A DNA stretch of 59,706 nucleotides. Origin: an uncultured Caryophanales bacterium. Lineage in GTDB: Bacteria > Bacillota_I > Bacilli_A > RF39 > UBA660. The notes beneath the pieces are model-generated. The model made no database searches. It saw only the letters and a list, made by a program, of their open reading frames with translations, and was not told the origin of the DNA. The DNA lies in the NCBI GenBank assembly GCA_946614095.1, contig CAMOGG010000003.1:1-59706 (forward strand). The letters run 5' to 3'. Made by a program: the position numbers and the translations under genes. Positions 16,605 through 24,999 of this stretch are shown here, one piece after another; position 1 is the first letter of the stretch, and each line of letters opens with the position of its first letter.

Positions 16605-17483
16605 TTATTTTAATAATTCTACAAACTTTTTTACAATAATGTTATTGATATGAGTAGATTCAACAGCACAAATAAGATCTTTTTCTGTTATCTTAAAGGA
16701 AGTTTTAACTTCTACTAATTCACCATTTTCTAATTGATTATCTACATATTCACGAACAACAAGACCGATTCCCAAACCACTTTTTGCACAATCTTCAATT
16801 ATTAAATCATTACCAATTTCCATTAAAGGATGAACAACAATATTATTTTTATTACAGAACTGATTAAAGTTTTTTCGATTAGAAGCATCAAAAGGTAACA
16901 ATACTAAAGGAAGAGTAGGCAAATCATTTTTACGAATTAGCTTATTTGCGTAAGGACTAGCAGGATTCACTACAAAAATATCATGTAATTTTTTTATTCT
17001 AGTAATTTGAAATTGTTCAGGAATTTGATTTGGTAAATGAGTAAATACAATATCTACTAAACCAAGCTGTGCCATTTTTATTAATTCATCAGTAACTACT
17101 GTATGAACAATGACATTAATATTTGGATATTTTTCATGAAATTGTTGGATATAAGGCATCAAAAAACGTTGCATAATAGTATTTCCAGCACCAATGTTAA
17201 TTGTTCCGTTCTCCATGTTATTTAATCCTTCTATATCCTGCTCTGCAGAAATCACAAGCTCCATTGCTTGTTTAATCTTTCGATATAAAACATCTCCTGC
17301 ATGATTAAGTGTAACTCCATCATTTGAACGATGAAATAAGACAGTATTTAAATCTCTCTCTAATGTCTTAATACTTTTACTGACTGCTGGTTGGGATACC
17401 ATTAACTCATTCGCAGCTTGTGTTATACTTTTATTCTTCGCAACATAATAAAATACTTTATAAAGATCTAAATTTGTTTTCAT
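16605..17483 (-). CDS. LysR-family transcriptional regulator
   Basis: Protein of 292 residues, the normal length. The N-terminal winged helix reads FYYVAKNKSITQAANELMVS then QPAVSKSIKTLERDLN; the rest (about 90-292) is the periplasmic-binding-protein-like effector domain (GTINIGAGNTIMQRFLMPYI). It is divergent from the gene at 17611, and the interval contains a perfect 16-bp palindrome, so it probably controls itself and that neighbour. The inducer cannot be read from the sequence. GGAGGGG precedes the ATG. Confidence 0.9.
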   Translation of the reverse strand: MKTNLDLYKVFYYVAKNKSITQAANELMVSQPAVSKSIKTLERDLNTVLFHRSNDGVTLNHAGDVLYRKIKQAMELVISAEQDIEGLNNMENGTINIGAGNTIMQRFLMPYIQQFHEKYPNINVIVHTVVTDELIKMAQLGLVDIVFTHLPNQIPEQFQITRIKKLHDIFVVNPASPYANKLIRKNDLPTLPLVLLPFDASNRKNFNQFCNKNNIVVHPLMEIGNDLIIEDCAKSGLGIGLVVREYVDNQLENGELVEVKTSFKITEKDLICAVESTHINNIIVKKFVELLK

Positions 17484-17498
17484 AACCCCTCCATAACT

Positions 17499-17514
17499 AT
17501 TAGTTATAACTAAT
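17499..17514. promoter_or_regulatory. Palindromic LysR operator candidate
   Basis: ATTAGTTATAACTAAT is a perfect 16-bp palindrome 16 bases upstream of the LysR start and within the divergent intergenic region. Its T-N11-A form is the classic LysR box. The promoter for the divergent gene (TTGATT 17531, TATAAT 17553) lies just beyond. Confidence 0.6.
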
Positions 17515-17610
17515 ATAAAAAATAAATATTTTGATTATATCACTTTTTCCCTTATAATACAAACTTGTTTGAAGGAGCTCATCAAACAAATAGAAAAAGG
17601 AGGGTTTCAG

Positions 17611-18192
17611 TTGGAAGAAACACTATTAGAAAAATTAAAAAAAGCAAAAAAGTATCATGGCGCAGAGTTTATTTGTTTCTTTAATAATGGCAAAGTAAGA
17701 GAAGATGATCTAATAAATGCTAAAAGAATTCAAGAAGCAAAAGATCCAAAAACATTTGACTTAATATCAGAAGTTTTATACAAAGCAACAGAAAGCTATG
17801 CACAGAGGTATGATTTTGATTCTGTAGAGATGGATCTAGAACTAGGATTAATCTATAAAGCAAGAGATGTAGAAGATGGAACAATAATTGAGAATAGAGA
17901 GCCAATTCCTGGAATTGTAAGAATCTATACCGGAAGCATTACTAGTTATCTAGATGGAGAACAAACAAGCGGAAGAGATTACTATCGTTACGGATTTGGA
18001 AAACAAAGCTTTATTACATTTAAACAATTAATGAAAGCTATCCAAGAAAGTGGATTAGACTATACCGGACCAGAAACATTCGAAGAATTCAAAGAACAAA
18101 TTCTACAAGGAAAGCCTTTTGATATTAAAATATCTGCTAATCTAAATGAAAAAGAAGATACCAAGCCAACACAAAGAACAAAAACAAGATAA
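17611..18192 (+). CDS. Uncharacterised cytoplasmic protein divergent from LysR
   Basis: Protein of 193 residues that I do not recognise. It is soluble and charged, with a mixed alpha/beta core (FDSVEMDLELGLIYKARDVE, PIPGIVRIYTGSITSYLDGE, YYRYGFGKQSFITFKQLMKA) and a Lys/Thr-rich tail. TTG 17611 is chosen because AAAAGGAGGG at 17596-17604 lies six bases upstream; an in-frame TTG at 17569 sits at the transcription start without any ribosome site. It shares a divergent control region with the LysR gene and is its most likely target. Confidence 0.6.
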   Translation: MEETLLEKLKKAKKYHGAEFICFFNNGKVREDDLINAKRIQEAKDPKTFDLISEVLYKATESYAQRYDFDSVEMDLELGLIYKARDVEDGTIIENREPIPGIVRIYTGSITSYLDGEQTSGRDYYRYGFGKQSFITFKQLMKAIQESGLDYTGPETFEEFKEQILQGKPFDIKISANLNEKEDTKPTQRTKTR

Positions 18193-18196
18193 AAGA

Positions 18197-18224
18197 ATAG
18201 ATAGTCAAGCGACTATCTATTTTT
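18197..18224 (+). terminator. Intrinsic terminator
   Basis: ATAGATAGTC and GACTATCTAT pair perfectly over AAGC, followed by TTTT. Confidence 0.85.
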
Positions 18225-18277
18225 CATTTTAATAAGCAATAGGAACAATTTTTTGGTATAATAGAATTGGTGATAAT

Positions 18278-18856
18278 ATGAAAGATGTAATAAATAAAAA
18301 ATGTCCAAACTGTGGTGCACCACTAACAACAGAAATCTGTCCTTACTGCCAAAATACAACAGGACTCGATACAGCAAGTGCAGATATGGAATACCCAGTA
18401 ATAGAATGTAAAGAAGCACAAATAACCTTTTGGAACGTGTGGTTCCCAATGATATTTGCAGTTTCCTTTGGATTTTTTGGATTTGTATTCCCAATAGTTT
18501 TTTTTATAACGACGCCAGACGCTGCAATCGCAGTACTCTTAGCGAGTAGTTTATTTGCTATTATAGGAGTGGTTGCATTTATCATCGGAATAAAACCTGT
18601 AATTAGAAATCATGTGATAAAAAGAAAAGGAAAAGAAATAGAAGCAACTGTATATGGATATATGGATGATAATTTATTATTAAACGGAACACCTTCTCAA
18701 ATTGTCAAATTACTAGTTACCACAAAAGAAGGACCAAGATTTATTTTATATCAATTAGGTGATATAAAGCATCCATATAAAATCAATAGTAAAATAAAAC
18801 TATTAGTATATAAAGATATATTCATGGTGAAAAAGAATGAATATTACTTTGAATAA
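18278..18856 (+). CDS. Zinc-ribbon protein with two membrane segments
   Basis: Protein of 192 residues. A zinc ribbon CPNCG...CPYC (residues about 9-25) is followed by two membrane segments at about 50-75 and 80-108 and a C-terminal cytoplasmic beta-rich domain (ATVYGYMDDNLLLNG...). The architecture resembles other zinc-ribbon membrane proteins here (3505, 41690). Function unknown. GGTATAAT lies about 20 bases before the start, and GGTGAT is the ribosome site. Confidence 0.65.
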   Translation: MKDVINKKCPNCGAPLTTEICPYCQNTTGLDTASADMEYPVIECKEAQITFWNVWFPMIFAVSFGFFGFVFPIVFFITTPDAAIAVLLASSLFAIIGVVAFIIGIKPVIRNHVIKRKGKEIEATVYGYMDDNLLLNGTPSQIVKLLVTTKEGPRFILYQLGDIKHPYKINSKIKLLVYKDIFMVKKNEYYFE

Positions 18857-18886
18857 AAATATCCACGATAATCATGGGTATTTTTA
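18855..18886 (+). terminator. Intrinsic terminator, TATCCACA family copy 6 (divergent)
   Basis: AAAAATATCCA pairs with TGGGTATTTTT (one G-T pair) over CGATAATCA. Same scaffold as the other copies but the CACA half is no longer matched. Confidence 0.75.
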
Positions 18887-19018
18887 TTTAACAAAAAAAG
18901 TTACGATAATCCTTTGATATTTACAGAATAGATTAATTAAACTAAGAGAAAAAGCTTTATTTATATTAGAGTAATTTGCTAAAATAAAAACAAATCTATT
19001 ACATTTGGAGGGATTATT

Positions 19019-19858
19019 ATGGATCAAAACATATCAGGACTATATGGTAAAGGAAGCCATGAAGCATATATAGAAGAGTTAAAAGAGAAAATAGAATCAA
19101 AAGACATCATAATGTTTTCCTACGTCGGTACTGATTACAATGTTTTTGCAAAAATAGAAAATGGTAAAGTGAAAATATCAGCAACCGGTGGAGGAAAATA
19201 CAATATAAGAGATGGAAGTTATTTCATTATTAAATATGAAACAGAAGATAAAAGTATTTTTCAAAGACTGCAAGAAGTAATTGAAAAAGAAAATGTTTCC
19301 CTTGGAAATGGACATTGTCTAACAATAGATGGATTACCTGCAGGTATAGGAGATACCATCAATGTGGAATATGCATCAGGTGAAAAAATCTATAAACATT
19401 CCAATCAGTCAATTACTATTACTCCCAATGCCATTAAAGAATTCTATGATATCTTCCATGAATATGTAAAAAAAGAAGGGTATGATTTTAATAGTAAAGA
19501 ATCAAATGTAAAACTATTTGATGATGCAGATTATGAATATGTACAAGGAACATGGAAAGGAAAACACTTTGGGGATGAAATAGAAGTTACCTTTCAAGAT
19601 AATCAAGTGACAATAAAAGTAAACAATAACATAACAGATGAAAAGGAAGAATATATCATTATAGAAGGATCTATTCAAAAGAACAAGTTAAAAGAAGGAA
19701 AAGAAGGAATTTCAAAAAATGATTATGAAGACTTTGAAGGAGTACAATCATTTTCCAAAAAGAATTGGTTTACAATGACTGGCTATTTTCATAAAGAATC
19801 ATATTCTACATGTGATTTAATGAATTTTGAAAAAGAAAAACCAGTAGAGGAAGAATAG
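19019..19858 (+). CDS. Uncharacterised protein
   Basis: Protein of 279 residues with no signal peptide or membrane segment. I recognise no family. The first half (to about 150) is mixed alpha/beta (IIMFSYVGTDYNVFAKIENG, HCLTIDGLPAGIGDTINVEY); the second half looks like a separate beta-barrel-like domain (VQGTWKGKHFGDEIEVTFQD onward), reminiscent of lipocalin-like folds by strand pattern only. RBS GGAGG precedes the ATG. It is flanked by terminators and seems to be a single-gene unit. Confidence 0.6.
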   Translation: MDQNISGLYGKGSHEAYIEELKEKIESKDIIMFSYVGTDYNVFAKIENGKVKISATGGGKYNIRDGSYFIIKYETEDKSIFQRLQEVIEKENVSLGNGHCLTIDGLPAGIGDTINVEYASGEKIYKHSNQSITITPNAIKEFYDIFHEYVKKEGYDFNSKESNVKLFDDADYEYVQGTWKGKHFGDEIEVTFQDNQVTIKVNNNITDEKEEYIIIEGSIQKNKLKEGKEGISKNDYEDFEGVQSFSKKNWFTMTGYFHKESYSTCDLMNFEKEKPVEEE

Positions 19859-19950
19859 AAAAGAATAAAAAATTTCTTGATTGAAAAAAACAAAAAGTAT
19901 TTATTTAAAAGAATGAAAAAAATATTATAATATAAATGAAAGGAGAAAAT

Positions 19951-20997
19951 ATGAAAAAGAAAAAAGTATTATTTATTGCGATTACACTATTAGCAATAAC
20001 CCTTCTAGCAACTGCTTGTAGTAATGAAAAAGAAAAAAAGGAACAACAGAAATATGATTATTTGGTACTAGTAAATAAGTATTCTAGACTACCAGATGAC
20101 TGGGAAAAAAATGTAGAACTAGTCAATACTAAAAATGCATGGGATGAAGATATTCAAGTTGAAAAAGAAGCATATAAGCAATTTAAAAAATTTAAACAAG
20201 AAGTAGACAATGACTTGAAGGAATATAATACTACTATTGAATTAGACAGTACTTATAGATCAATAAAGGCACAACAAGAATTATGGGATGAATGGTCTGA
20301 AGATCCTGAAAAAGGAATTGATTATGTTAGAAAGTTTGTAGCTGTTCCAGGATACTCTGAACATCATACAGGACTAGCAATTGATATTTGTCTAAAGAAA
20401 GATGGAGAATTAGTATATGATAATGATGAGATGATAGCAGAAAGAGAAATCTTTGAAAAAATACATGCTAAATTATCAAAGTACGGATTTATTTTAAGAT
20501 ATCTTGAAAATAGAGAGGATATGACAGGATATACCTATGAACCATGGCATTTAAGATATGTAGGGGATACAGAAATAGCAAAAGAAATCATGGATAAAAA
20601 TATTACTTTCGAAGAATATCTTGGAGGAATTGATAATATAAAAGAAAATCAATCTGCAGCTAAATATCAAATTGAAAGAGCTTTACAAGAACATTTTAAA
20701 GAAATATACCAAGATAAAATAACAAATTCTAGATTTAATGTGACAAAGATTTATACAGAAAAAGAAGAAAAAGAAAAAACGATGAAGTCTTTGAAACTTG
20801 GAAAGAATGAAGTAGCCTTTGAAGTAACTTATCAACTTCAACCTGCTGAAGGAATTGATTTAAATGAATTAATGGTTGTAGATGGTGAATATGACGAAAA
20901 TCTAGGCTGGGTTAAAAATCTTAGTAGAGTTGGTGTTCTAAGATATCATGATAAAAATAACAGTTATTCCATCGATAACTTTGGAACTGGATGGTAA
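19951..20997 (+). CDS. D-Ala-D-Ala carboxypeptidase lipoprotein (VanY/LdcB family)
   Basis: Protein of 348 residues. Signal peptide ends in a lipobox LLATAC (Cys about 23). The peptidase domain spans about 90-210: STYRSIKAQQELWDEW, the zinc-binding SEHHTGLAIDI (SxHxxGxAxD) and EPWHLRYVG with the last His ligand. The enzyme trims the peptide stems of peptidoglycan outside the membrane. A C-terminal domain of about 110 residues follows that I cannot assign. ATG 19951 is used because AAAGGAG lies just upstream; ATG 19936 overlaps that site. Confidence 0.88.
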   Translation: MKKKKVLFIAITLLAITLLATACSNEKEKKEQQKYDYLVLVNKYSRLPDDWEKNVELVNTKNAWDEDIQVEKEAYKQFKKFKQEVDNDLKEYNTTIELDSTYRSIKAQQELWDEWSEDPEKGIDYVRKFVAVPGYSEHHTGLAIDICLKKDGELVYDNDEMIAEREIFEKIHAKLSKYGFILRYLENREDMTGYTYEPWHLRYVGDTEIAKEIMDKNITFEEYLGGIDNIKENQSAAKYQIERALQEHFKEIYQDKITNSRFNVTKIYTEKEEKEKTMKSLKLGKNEVAFEVTYQLQPAEGIDLNELMVVDGEYDENLGWVKNLSRVGVLRYHDKNNSYSIDNFGTGW

Positions 20998-20999
20998 AA

Positions 21000-21028
21000 A
21001 ATAATAGGAGAAGTCCTATTATTTTTTA
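21000..21028. terminator. Bidirectional terminator
   Basis: AATAATAGGA and TCCTATTATT pair over GAAG with A/T runs on both sides; it separates vanY-like from the convergent FtsH/HsdS operon. Confidence 0.85.
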
Positions 21029-21073
21029 TACTACAATAATTAAGTCAAAAAAAGAACTAAGTAATTTAGCCCT

Positions 21074-22105
21074 CTATCGATTCAATAACTTATTGATTTC
21101 TTTTTCTACTTTTTCGTTGATATGATTTAATCGTTCTAAATAATATGTGTTTTCATCTACAATTTTATTAATATCTTTAATCACATGAGTCTTTTCTAAT
21201 TCATATAAATGAAATCCAATTCGATAATGATTCTCAATTAAATCATCTAATGTTATTTTTAATAAAACACCTTTTTGTTTTCGATTATTTTTAATTATCC
21301 TTTTTAATTGATTAGAATCTTTTATTTGATTATGATTAATAATAGTAATCTCTTTTTTATCAGATTGATCTTTAAAATGAATCGTTGCATTCAAATGATC
21401 TAAAAGGATTGTTTGGATTCCCCTCGCTAGAAAACGTCCTTCTCGAAAACTACTAATCTTATTATAATTTGTAATTAATACGACATTCTCATTATGTAGC
21501 ATGTATCTTCTAACCTGATCAAAAATATTTTCTTTATTAGAGTTTTTACGAAATCTAGGAATATCATCAAAAATATATACATAGTTAAAATCTTCAACCT
21601 TTAACTCTTGATCAACCACATAATCATTATGAATTCCTAATATTTCATCGAATACTTTAAATATCTCATATCTAGAGGCATCTATACTTTTCATATAATA
21701 AGTAGCATTACCCTTCTCATGATAAAACGAAAATAAATTACTTTCAATATTTAGATAAGCAATCTTATCTTTATCTTCATGTAAATAAATAGGTTTATGA
21801 ACATAACTTAAAAATTCTAATAACAAATCTTTAATATTATATTTCCTTAATTGAATCAAAATTCTATTAACCGGAAGTTTATCTTCTTTTAAAAAATACC
21901 GATTCATTCGAATAATATCAGGCATAATTTCATATAACCTTTCATTTTCAATAACATCATCATAAGAATAATCTTTTTTATCACATAGATATTTTAAATA
22001 GATTAAATAAGCAATAAAAGTATTTTCTTTTTTACCAATAAATCTCAAATTCTTTTGTCTTTCTATTCCTCTTAATTCTTCTAGTATACTAGGAATCATT
22101 CTCAT
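21074..22105 (-). CDS. HsdM-like protein lacking methyltransferase motifs
   Basis: Protein of 343 residues, third gene of a minus-strand operon. The order of blocks follows type I modification subunits: FIAYLIYLKYLCDKKDY at the start, a central LLLEFLSYVHKP, FSFYHEKGNATYYMK, then VYIFDDIPRFRKN where HsdM has the NPPF/NPPY catalytic loop, FREGRFLARGIQTILLDHLN (normally the RKxLLExxxLxAVI region) and LIENHYRIGFHLYE. The SAM-binding DPxxGSGG loop and NPPY are absent, so no methylation is expected. A helical tail could contact HsdS. Start is one of GTG 22108, ATG 22105 or ATG 22099, 20 bases or less inside the upstream gene. The HsdM relation is inferred by eye. Confidence 0.5.
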   Translation of the reverse strand: MRMIPSILEELRGIERQKNLRFIGKKENTFIAYLIYLKYLCDKKDYSYDDVIENERLYEIMPDIIRMNRYFLKEDKLPVNRILIQLRKYNIKDLLLEFLSYVHKPIYLHEDKDKIAYLNIESNLFSFYHEKGNATYYMKSIDASRYEIFKVFDEILGIHNDYVVDQELKVEDFNYVYIFDDIPRFRKNSNKENIFDQVRRYMLHNENVVLITNYNKISSFREGRFLARGIQTILLDHLNATIHFKDQSDKKEITIINHNQIKDSNQLKRIIKNNRKQKGVLLKITLDDLIENHYRIGFHLYELEKTHVIKDINKIVDENTYYLERLNHINEKVEKEINKLLNR

Positions 22106-22667
22106 CACCTATAACACTTTCTATTGCATAATGAATGATTTTCTCATCATTATCTAAAATATTAGTATAAATAGCACTTCTTTCATTAATAGAATTTAAT
22201 AAAGGAGATATCAACATTTGCTTTTCTTTTGGAATATTTGGTAATTCTATTTTTTTAATATCATCTAATGTTAAGTTTCCAACAAATTGATTCTTTTCAA
22301 TATATTTTTTTATTCCAACCTTTTCTAAATAATTCGCAACAAAAATATAACTATATTGATCCATATTAATTCCTCTTAAAATAATAAAATTATTTGGAAT
22401 AATAACTTCTTCTTTTATATCATATGAGTATGTACCAACTCGATAAGGCTTTTTTACAAAGATTAAAATATCTCTTGGCTGTAGAAAGAATTTTTTCTTA
22501 ATCTCCCCAGAAAATGCTTTTTCAATTAATCTAGAATGAATAATATTGGTATATTGAATACTATCTTTTTGTATGGTTTTATATAATTTAGAATACTTAT
22601 CTTTAACAGCTGCATTGGTAATATTATAACCAACAACGATTTCTTCAAAAACATCTTTTATTCTCAT
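22089..22667 (-). CDS. HsdS-like half-size DNA specificity protein
   Basis: Protein of 192 residues. It has one target-recognition unit of type I restriction specificity subunits: LQPRDILIFVKKPYRVGTYS, then NNFIILRGI, YIFVANYLEKVGI, and the closing NQFVGNLTLDDIKKIELPNI followed by PKEKQ and a C-terminal coiled-coil segment. Normal HsdS has two such units; half-size proteins act as dimers. Start ATG 22667 follows AAGGAGGAA; an upstream in-frame extension to 22700 has no ribosome site. It lies between an FtsH-like protease and an inactive HsdM-like gene, so DNA recognition rather than modification is its likely job. Confidence 0.7.
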   Translation of the reverse strand: MRIKDVFEEIVVGYNITNAAVKDKYSKLYKTIQKDSIQYTNIIHSRLIEKAFSGEIKKKFFLQPRDILIFVKKPYRVGTYSYDIKEEVIIPNNFIILRGINMDQYSYIFVANYLEKVGIKKYIEKNQFVGNLTLDDIKKIELPNIPKEKQMLISPLLNSINERSAIYTNILDNDEKIIHYAIESVIGDENDS

Positions 22668-22724
22668 AGTATTCCTCCTTTTGAGTGCATATGATATCAT
22701 ATTATATAATTTTAATCAATATGA

Positions 22725-24011
22725 TTACAAATTAATATTATCTTTACGGATATCTTGTAATATCTCTTGTATTTCTTCATAAAATAATATTTTTTTTGTT
22801 TTTAATTGATGAGCTAATTGATCTAATGAATCTTTATTTCGTATTAGAATTTCTTTTGCTTTATTATAGTATTCTTGAATAATATGATTAATATGTTCAT
22901 CTTTAGCTTGCTTTACTTTTTCTGATTGTTCTTCTACATTTCGAATCCAAGAATCAAAGCCCAACATACAATAATTGTCAACAAACCTAGTAGCCAAATC
23001 ATATGCACGATGTAAATCAGAATTAGCACCAGTATCACACGTATGATAAATAATTTCCGTAGCAGCCTTTCCACCAAGAACAGTCATGAGTCTATTTTTC
23101 ATAAATTGAATATCATCAAAATAGTATTCATTATTATGATATTTAGTAAAACCTCTTTTATCACCATCTGTTTTCATAATAGTGATAAAGGTCACACTCC
23201 CAGGCTCTAAGTATTCTCCAATCAAAGCATGTCCAGCTTCATGATAAGCTACATTTAATGCATATCGATCTTCTTTCTCCTGTTCTTCAATAGTAGTATC
23301 ATAAGATAACTCTAATGCCGCTTGCAACAGTTCATCATTTCCAATTTTATCTTTGTTTTTATATCCAGCATAAATTCCAGCTTGATTACAAACTTTCTCT
23401 AAATCAGCACATGATGTACAAGAAAGGATATAAGAAAGATTTTGAATATTAACATCATCATCTATTTTTTTATTTTTCAAATAATACTGGATTAATTTCT
23501 TTGATTCATCTTCATCGGGATAGTCAAGTTCAATTTGATAATCAAAACGTCCTGAGCGTAATAAAGATGATGGAAGTAAAAAACGATTATTTGCAGTTGC
23601 AATTACAAAAATATCCTCATATTTAATATCATCAATAAATGATTGAACCGCAACAAACTCCTCTTTATTACCATGATTATTACTTTCTGAAAACTTATCA
23701 ATATCATCTAATAAAATAATAGATGGTTGATTTTTCTTTGCTTTCTCAAATATTTCATTCATATAATCAATGAAATTCCCATCAGATTTAATTTTTCGAA
23801 TAATAAATGTTTCTCTTTTTACATATTTTAATAATTCCTTCGAGATAGTTGTTTTTCCAAGACCCGGGGGTCCATATAGTAACAATCCATGTGGTATATT
23901 ACTTCCTAAATCTCTATATTTTTCTGGATGATTTAAAACATCAACTAATCTCTCAAGAGTTTTCTTGGTATTCTCATAACCAATAATATTCTGAAATAAC
24001 TTCTTTTTCAT
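22725..24011 (-). CDS. Soluble FtsH-like AAA+ metalloprotease
   Basis: Protein of 428 residues, against about 600-650 for FtsH; both N-terminal membrane segments are missing. The AAA module is complete: GPPGLGKT (47-54), Walker B IILLDDID (98-105; FtsH has DEID, so the catalytic Glu is Asp), and ATANNRFLLPSSLLRSGRFD (138-157) with the Arg fingers. The pore loop FVG is replaced by GNFI (79-82). The M41 zinc protease has HEAGH (257-261) and the third ligand Asp 332 in GANSDLHRAYDLA. It should be an ATP-driven cytoplasmic protease, first gene of an operon with HsdS-like and HsdM-like proteins. AAAGGAA precedes the ATG. Confidence 0.85.
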   Translation of the reverse strand: MKKKLFQNIIGYENTKKTLERLVDVLNHPEKYRDLGSNIPHGLLLYGPPGLGKTTISKELLKYVKRETFIIRKIKSDGNFIDYMNEIFEKAKKNQPSIILLDDIDKFSESNNHGNKEEFVAVQSFIDDIKYEDIFVIATANNRFLLPSSLLRSGRFDYQIELDYPDEDESKKLIQYYLKNKKIDDDVNIQNLSYILSCTSCADLEKVCNQAGIYAGYKNKDKIGNDELLQAALELSYDTTIEEQEKEDRYALNVAYHEAGHALIGEYLEPGSVTFITIMKTDGDKRGFTKYHNNEYYFDDIQFMKNRLMTVLGGKAATEIIYHTCDTGANSDLHRAYDLATRFVDNYCMLGFDSWIRNVEEQSEKVKQAKDEHINHIIQEYYNKAKEILIRNKDSLDQLAHQLKTKKILFYEEIQEILQDIRKDNINL

Positions 24012-24042
24012 AATTCACATTCCTTTTCACTTAATATTCCCA

Positions 24043-24060
24043 ATTGGTGCCAATACTATA
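24043..24060 (-). promoter_or_regulatory. Promoter and operator of the protease/HsdS/HsdM operon
   Basis: On the minus strand an extended -10 TGTTATAGT is followed immediately by the inverted repeat ATTGG-CA-CCAAT (24043-24054), which would cover the transcription start. A weak -35 (TTTGAT) lies 16 bases upstream of the -10. The position fits repression by a dimeric regulator not encoded in the operon. Confidence 0.5.
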
Positions 24061-24148
24061 ACACATAATACTTGTAATCAAATTGATTAAAGCTTTAGCA
24101 GACTTGATTAAAAGAGAAGCAAATAACTTAAAAATTAATTAATATACT

Positions 24149-24200
24149 TTGGGAGAATTAAATGATGAATAAATGTGATGAATGGATAATAATTCTCCAA
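24149..24200. other. Long-armed hairpin in the divergent intergenic region
   Basis: TTGGGAGAATTA at 24149 pairs with TAATTCTCCAA at 24190 (11 bp, one bulged G) around 29 bases that contain GATGAAT twice. The region 24012-24343 between the protease operon and the surface operon has no ORF; besides this hairpin it holds the operon promoter at 24043 and a consensus TTGACA at 24253-24258 aimed at the surface operon, whose -10 is unclear. Confidence 0.45.
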
Positions 24201-24343
24201 TAAAATAGTAATAAAAAAATGATTTATTTTATTCGACAATTCCACCAAAATATTGACATTTACAGAGATTTACGATAAGCTTAAAAGGTAAAGTAGGAAA
24301 ATATGAAGATATCTTTACAATATATAATAAAGGAGGTGTGAGA

Positions 24344-24889
24344 ATGAAAGGAGATAAGAAGATTCTAGCATTAGTAATCCTAGTATTATTACTATCAGTA
24401 TGCTTTGGTACTTATGCAATCTATAGACAATCTACTAATGCTTCTGGAAGCATCAGAGCTGCAAAGTGGTCAGTTAAAGTAGATGGAACGGATATTGCAT
24501 CAGCAAATTATACTTTTGATGCTGGTGATATCACTTGGACAACTTTAACTGGTTATAATGATACAATTGCTCCAGGTTCAGAAGGATACATTGAAATTCC
24601 AGTTGATGCTGATGGATCAGAAGTTGATGTAATTCTTGCTGCTGAATTAGGTTCTACTACTCTTCCAACAGGAATGACTGCAACTTTAGCTAGTGCATCA
24701 CAAAATATTGCATATTCTGCAACTGAAGGAGCAATGGAAACTACTGTTAGAATTAATATTGCTTGGGCTGGAGCTGATTCAGATACTACTGCAAAAGATA
24801 CTACTGACTTAGCTGCTCAAAATACAACTCTAAGTATTCCAGTTACTTTAACTGCTAAACAATCATTAACGAATCATGCTCAACCATAG
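24344..24889 (+). CDS. TasA/camelysin-like secreted protein
   Basis: Protein of 181 residues. KKILALVILVLLLSVCFGTY followed by AIYRQST is a SipW-type signal peptide; the mature part is a beta-rich, Thr/Ala-rich domain low in charge (GSIRAAKWSVKVDG, IAPGSEGYIEIPVDADGSEV) as in TasA/camelysin fibre subunits. No Cys in the mature part. It opens the surface operon that includes the matching peptidase at 26241. ATG 24344 with AAAGGAGGTG upstream. Two consecutive hairpins follow it, so it may be made in excess over downstream genes. Likely a cell-surface fibre or matrix protein; the function is inferred. Confidence 0.75.
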   Translation: MKGDKKILALVILVLLLSVCFGTYAIYRQSTNASGSIRAAKWSVKVDGTDIASANYTFDAGDITWTTLTGYNDTIAPGSEGYIEIPVDADGSEVDVILAAELGSTTLPTGMTATLASASQNIAYSATEGAMETTVRINIAWAGADSDTTAKDTTDLAAQNTTLSIPVTLTAKQSLTNHAQP

Positions 24890-24911
24890 TATAGTTAGTT
24901 GATATAAAACA

Positions 24912-24972
24912 AAAGAATAATATTTAATTATTCTTTCGTTTAAAGTCTATAAAAAATTGTAGATTTTAAACG
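24912..24972 (+). terminator. Tandem hairpins after the first surface gene
   Basis: First hairpin 24912-24936 (AAAGAATAAT / ATTATTCTTT); second 24937-24972 (CGTTTAAAGTCTA / TAGATTTTAAACG, one mismatch). The first has only a short T-run, so it may act as a leaky terminator or an mRNA stabiliser that sets the ratio between the TasA-like gene and those behind it. Confidence 0.6.
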
Positions 24973-24999
24973 GAAGAATAGTTTTAAGGAAGTGAAAAA

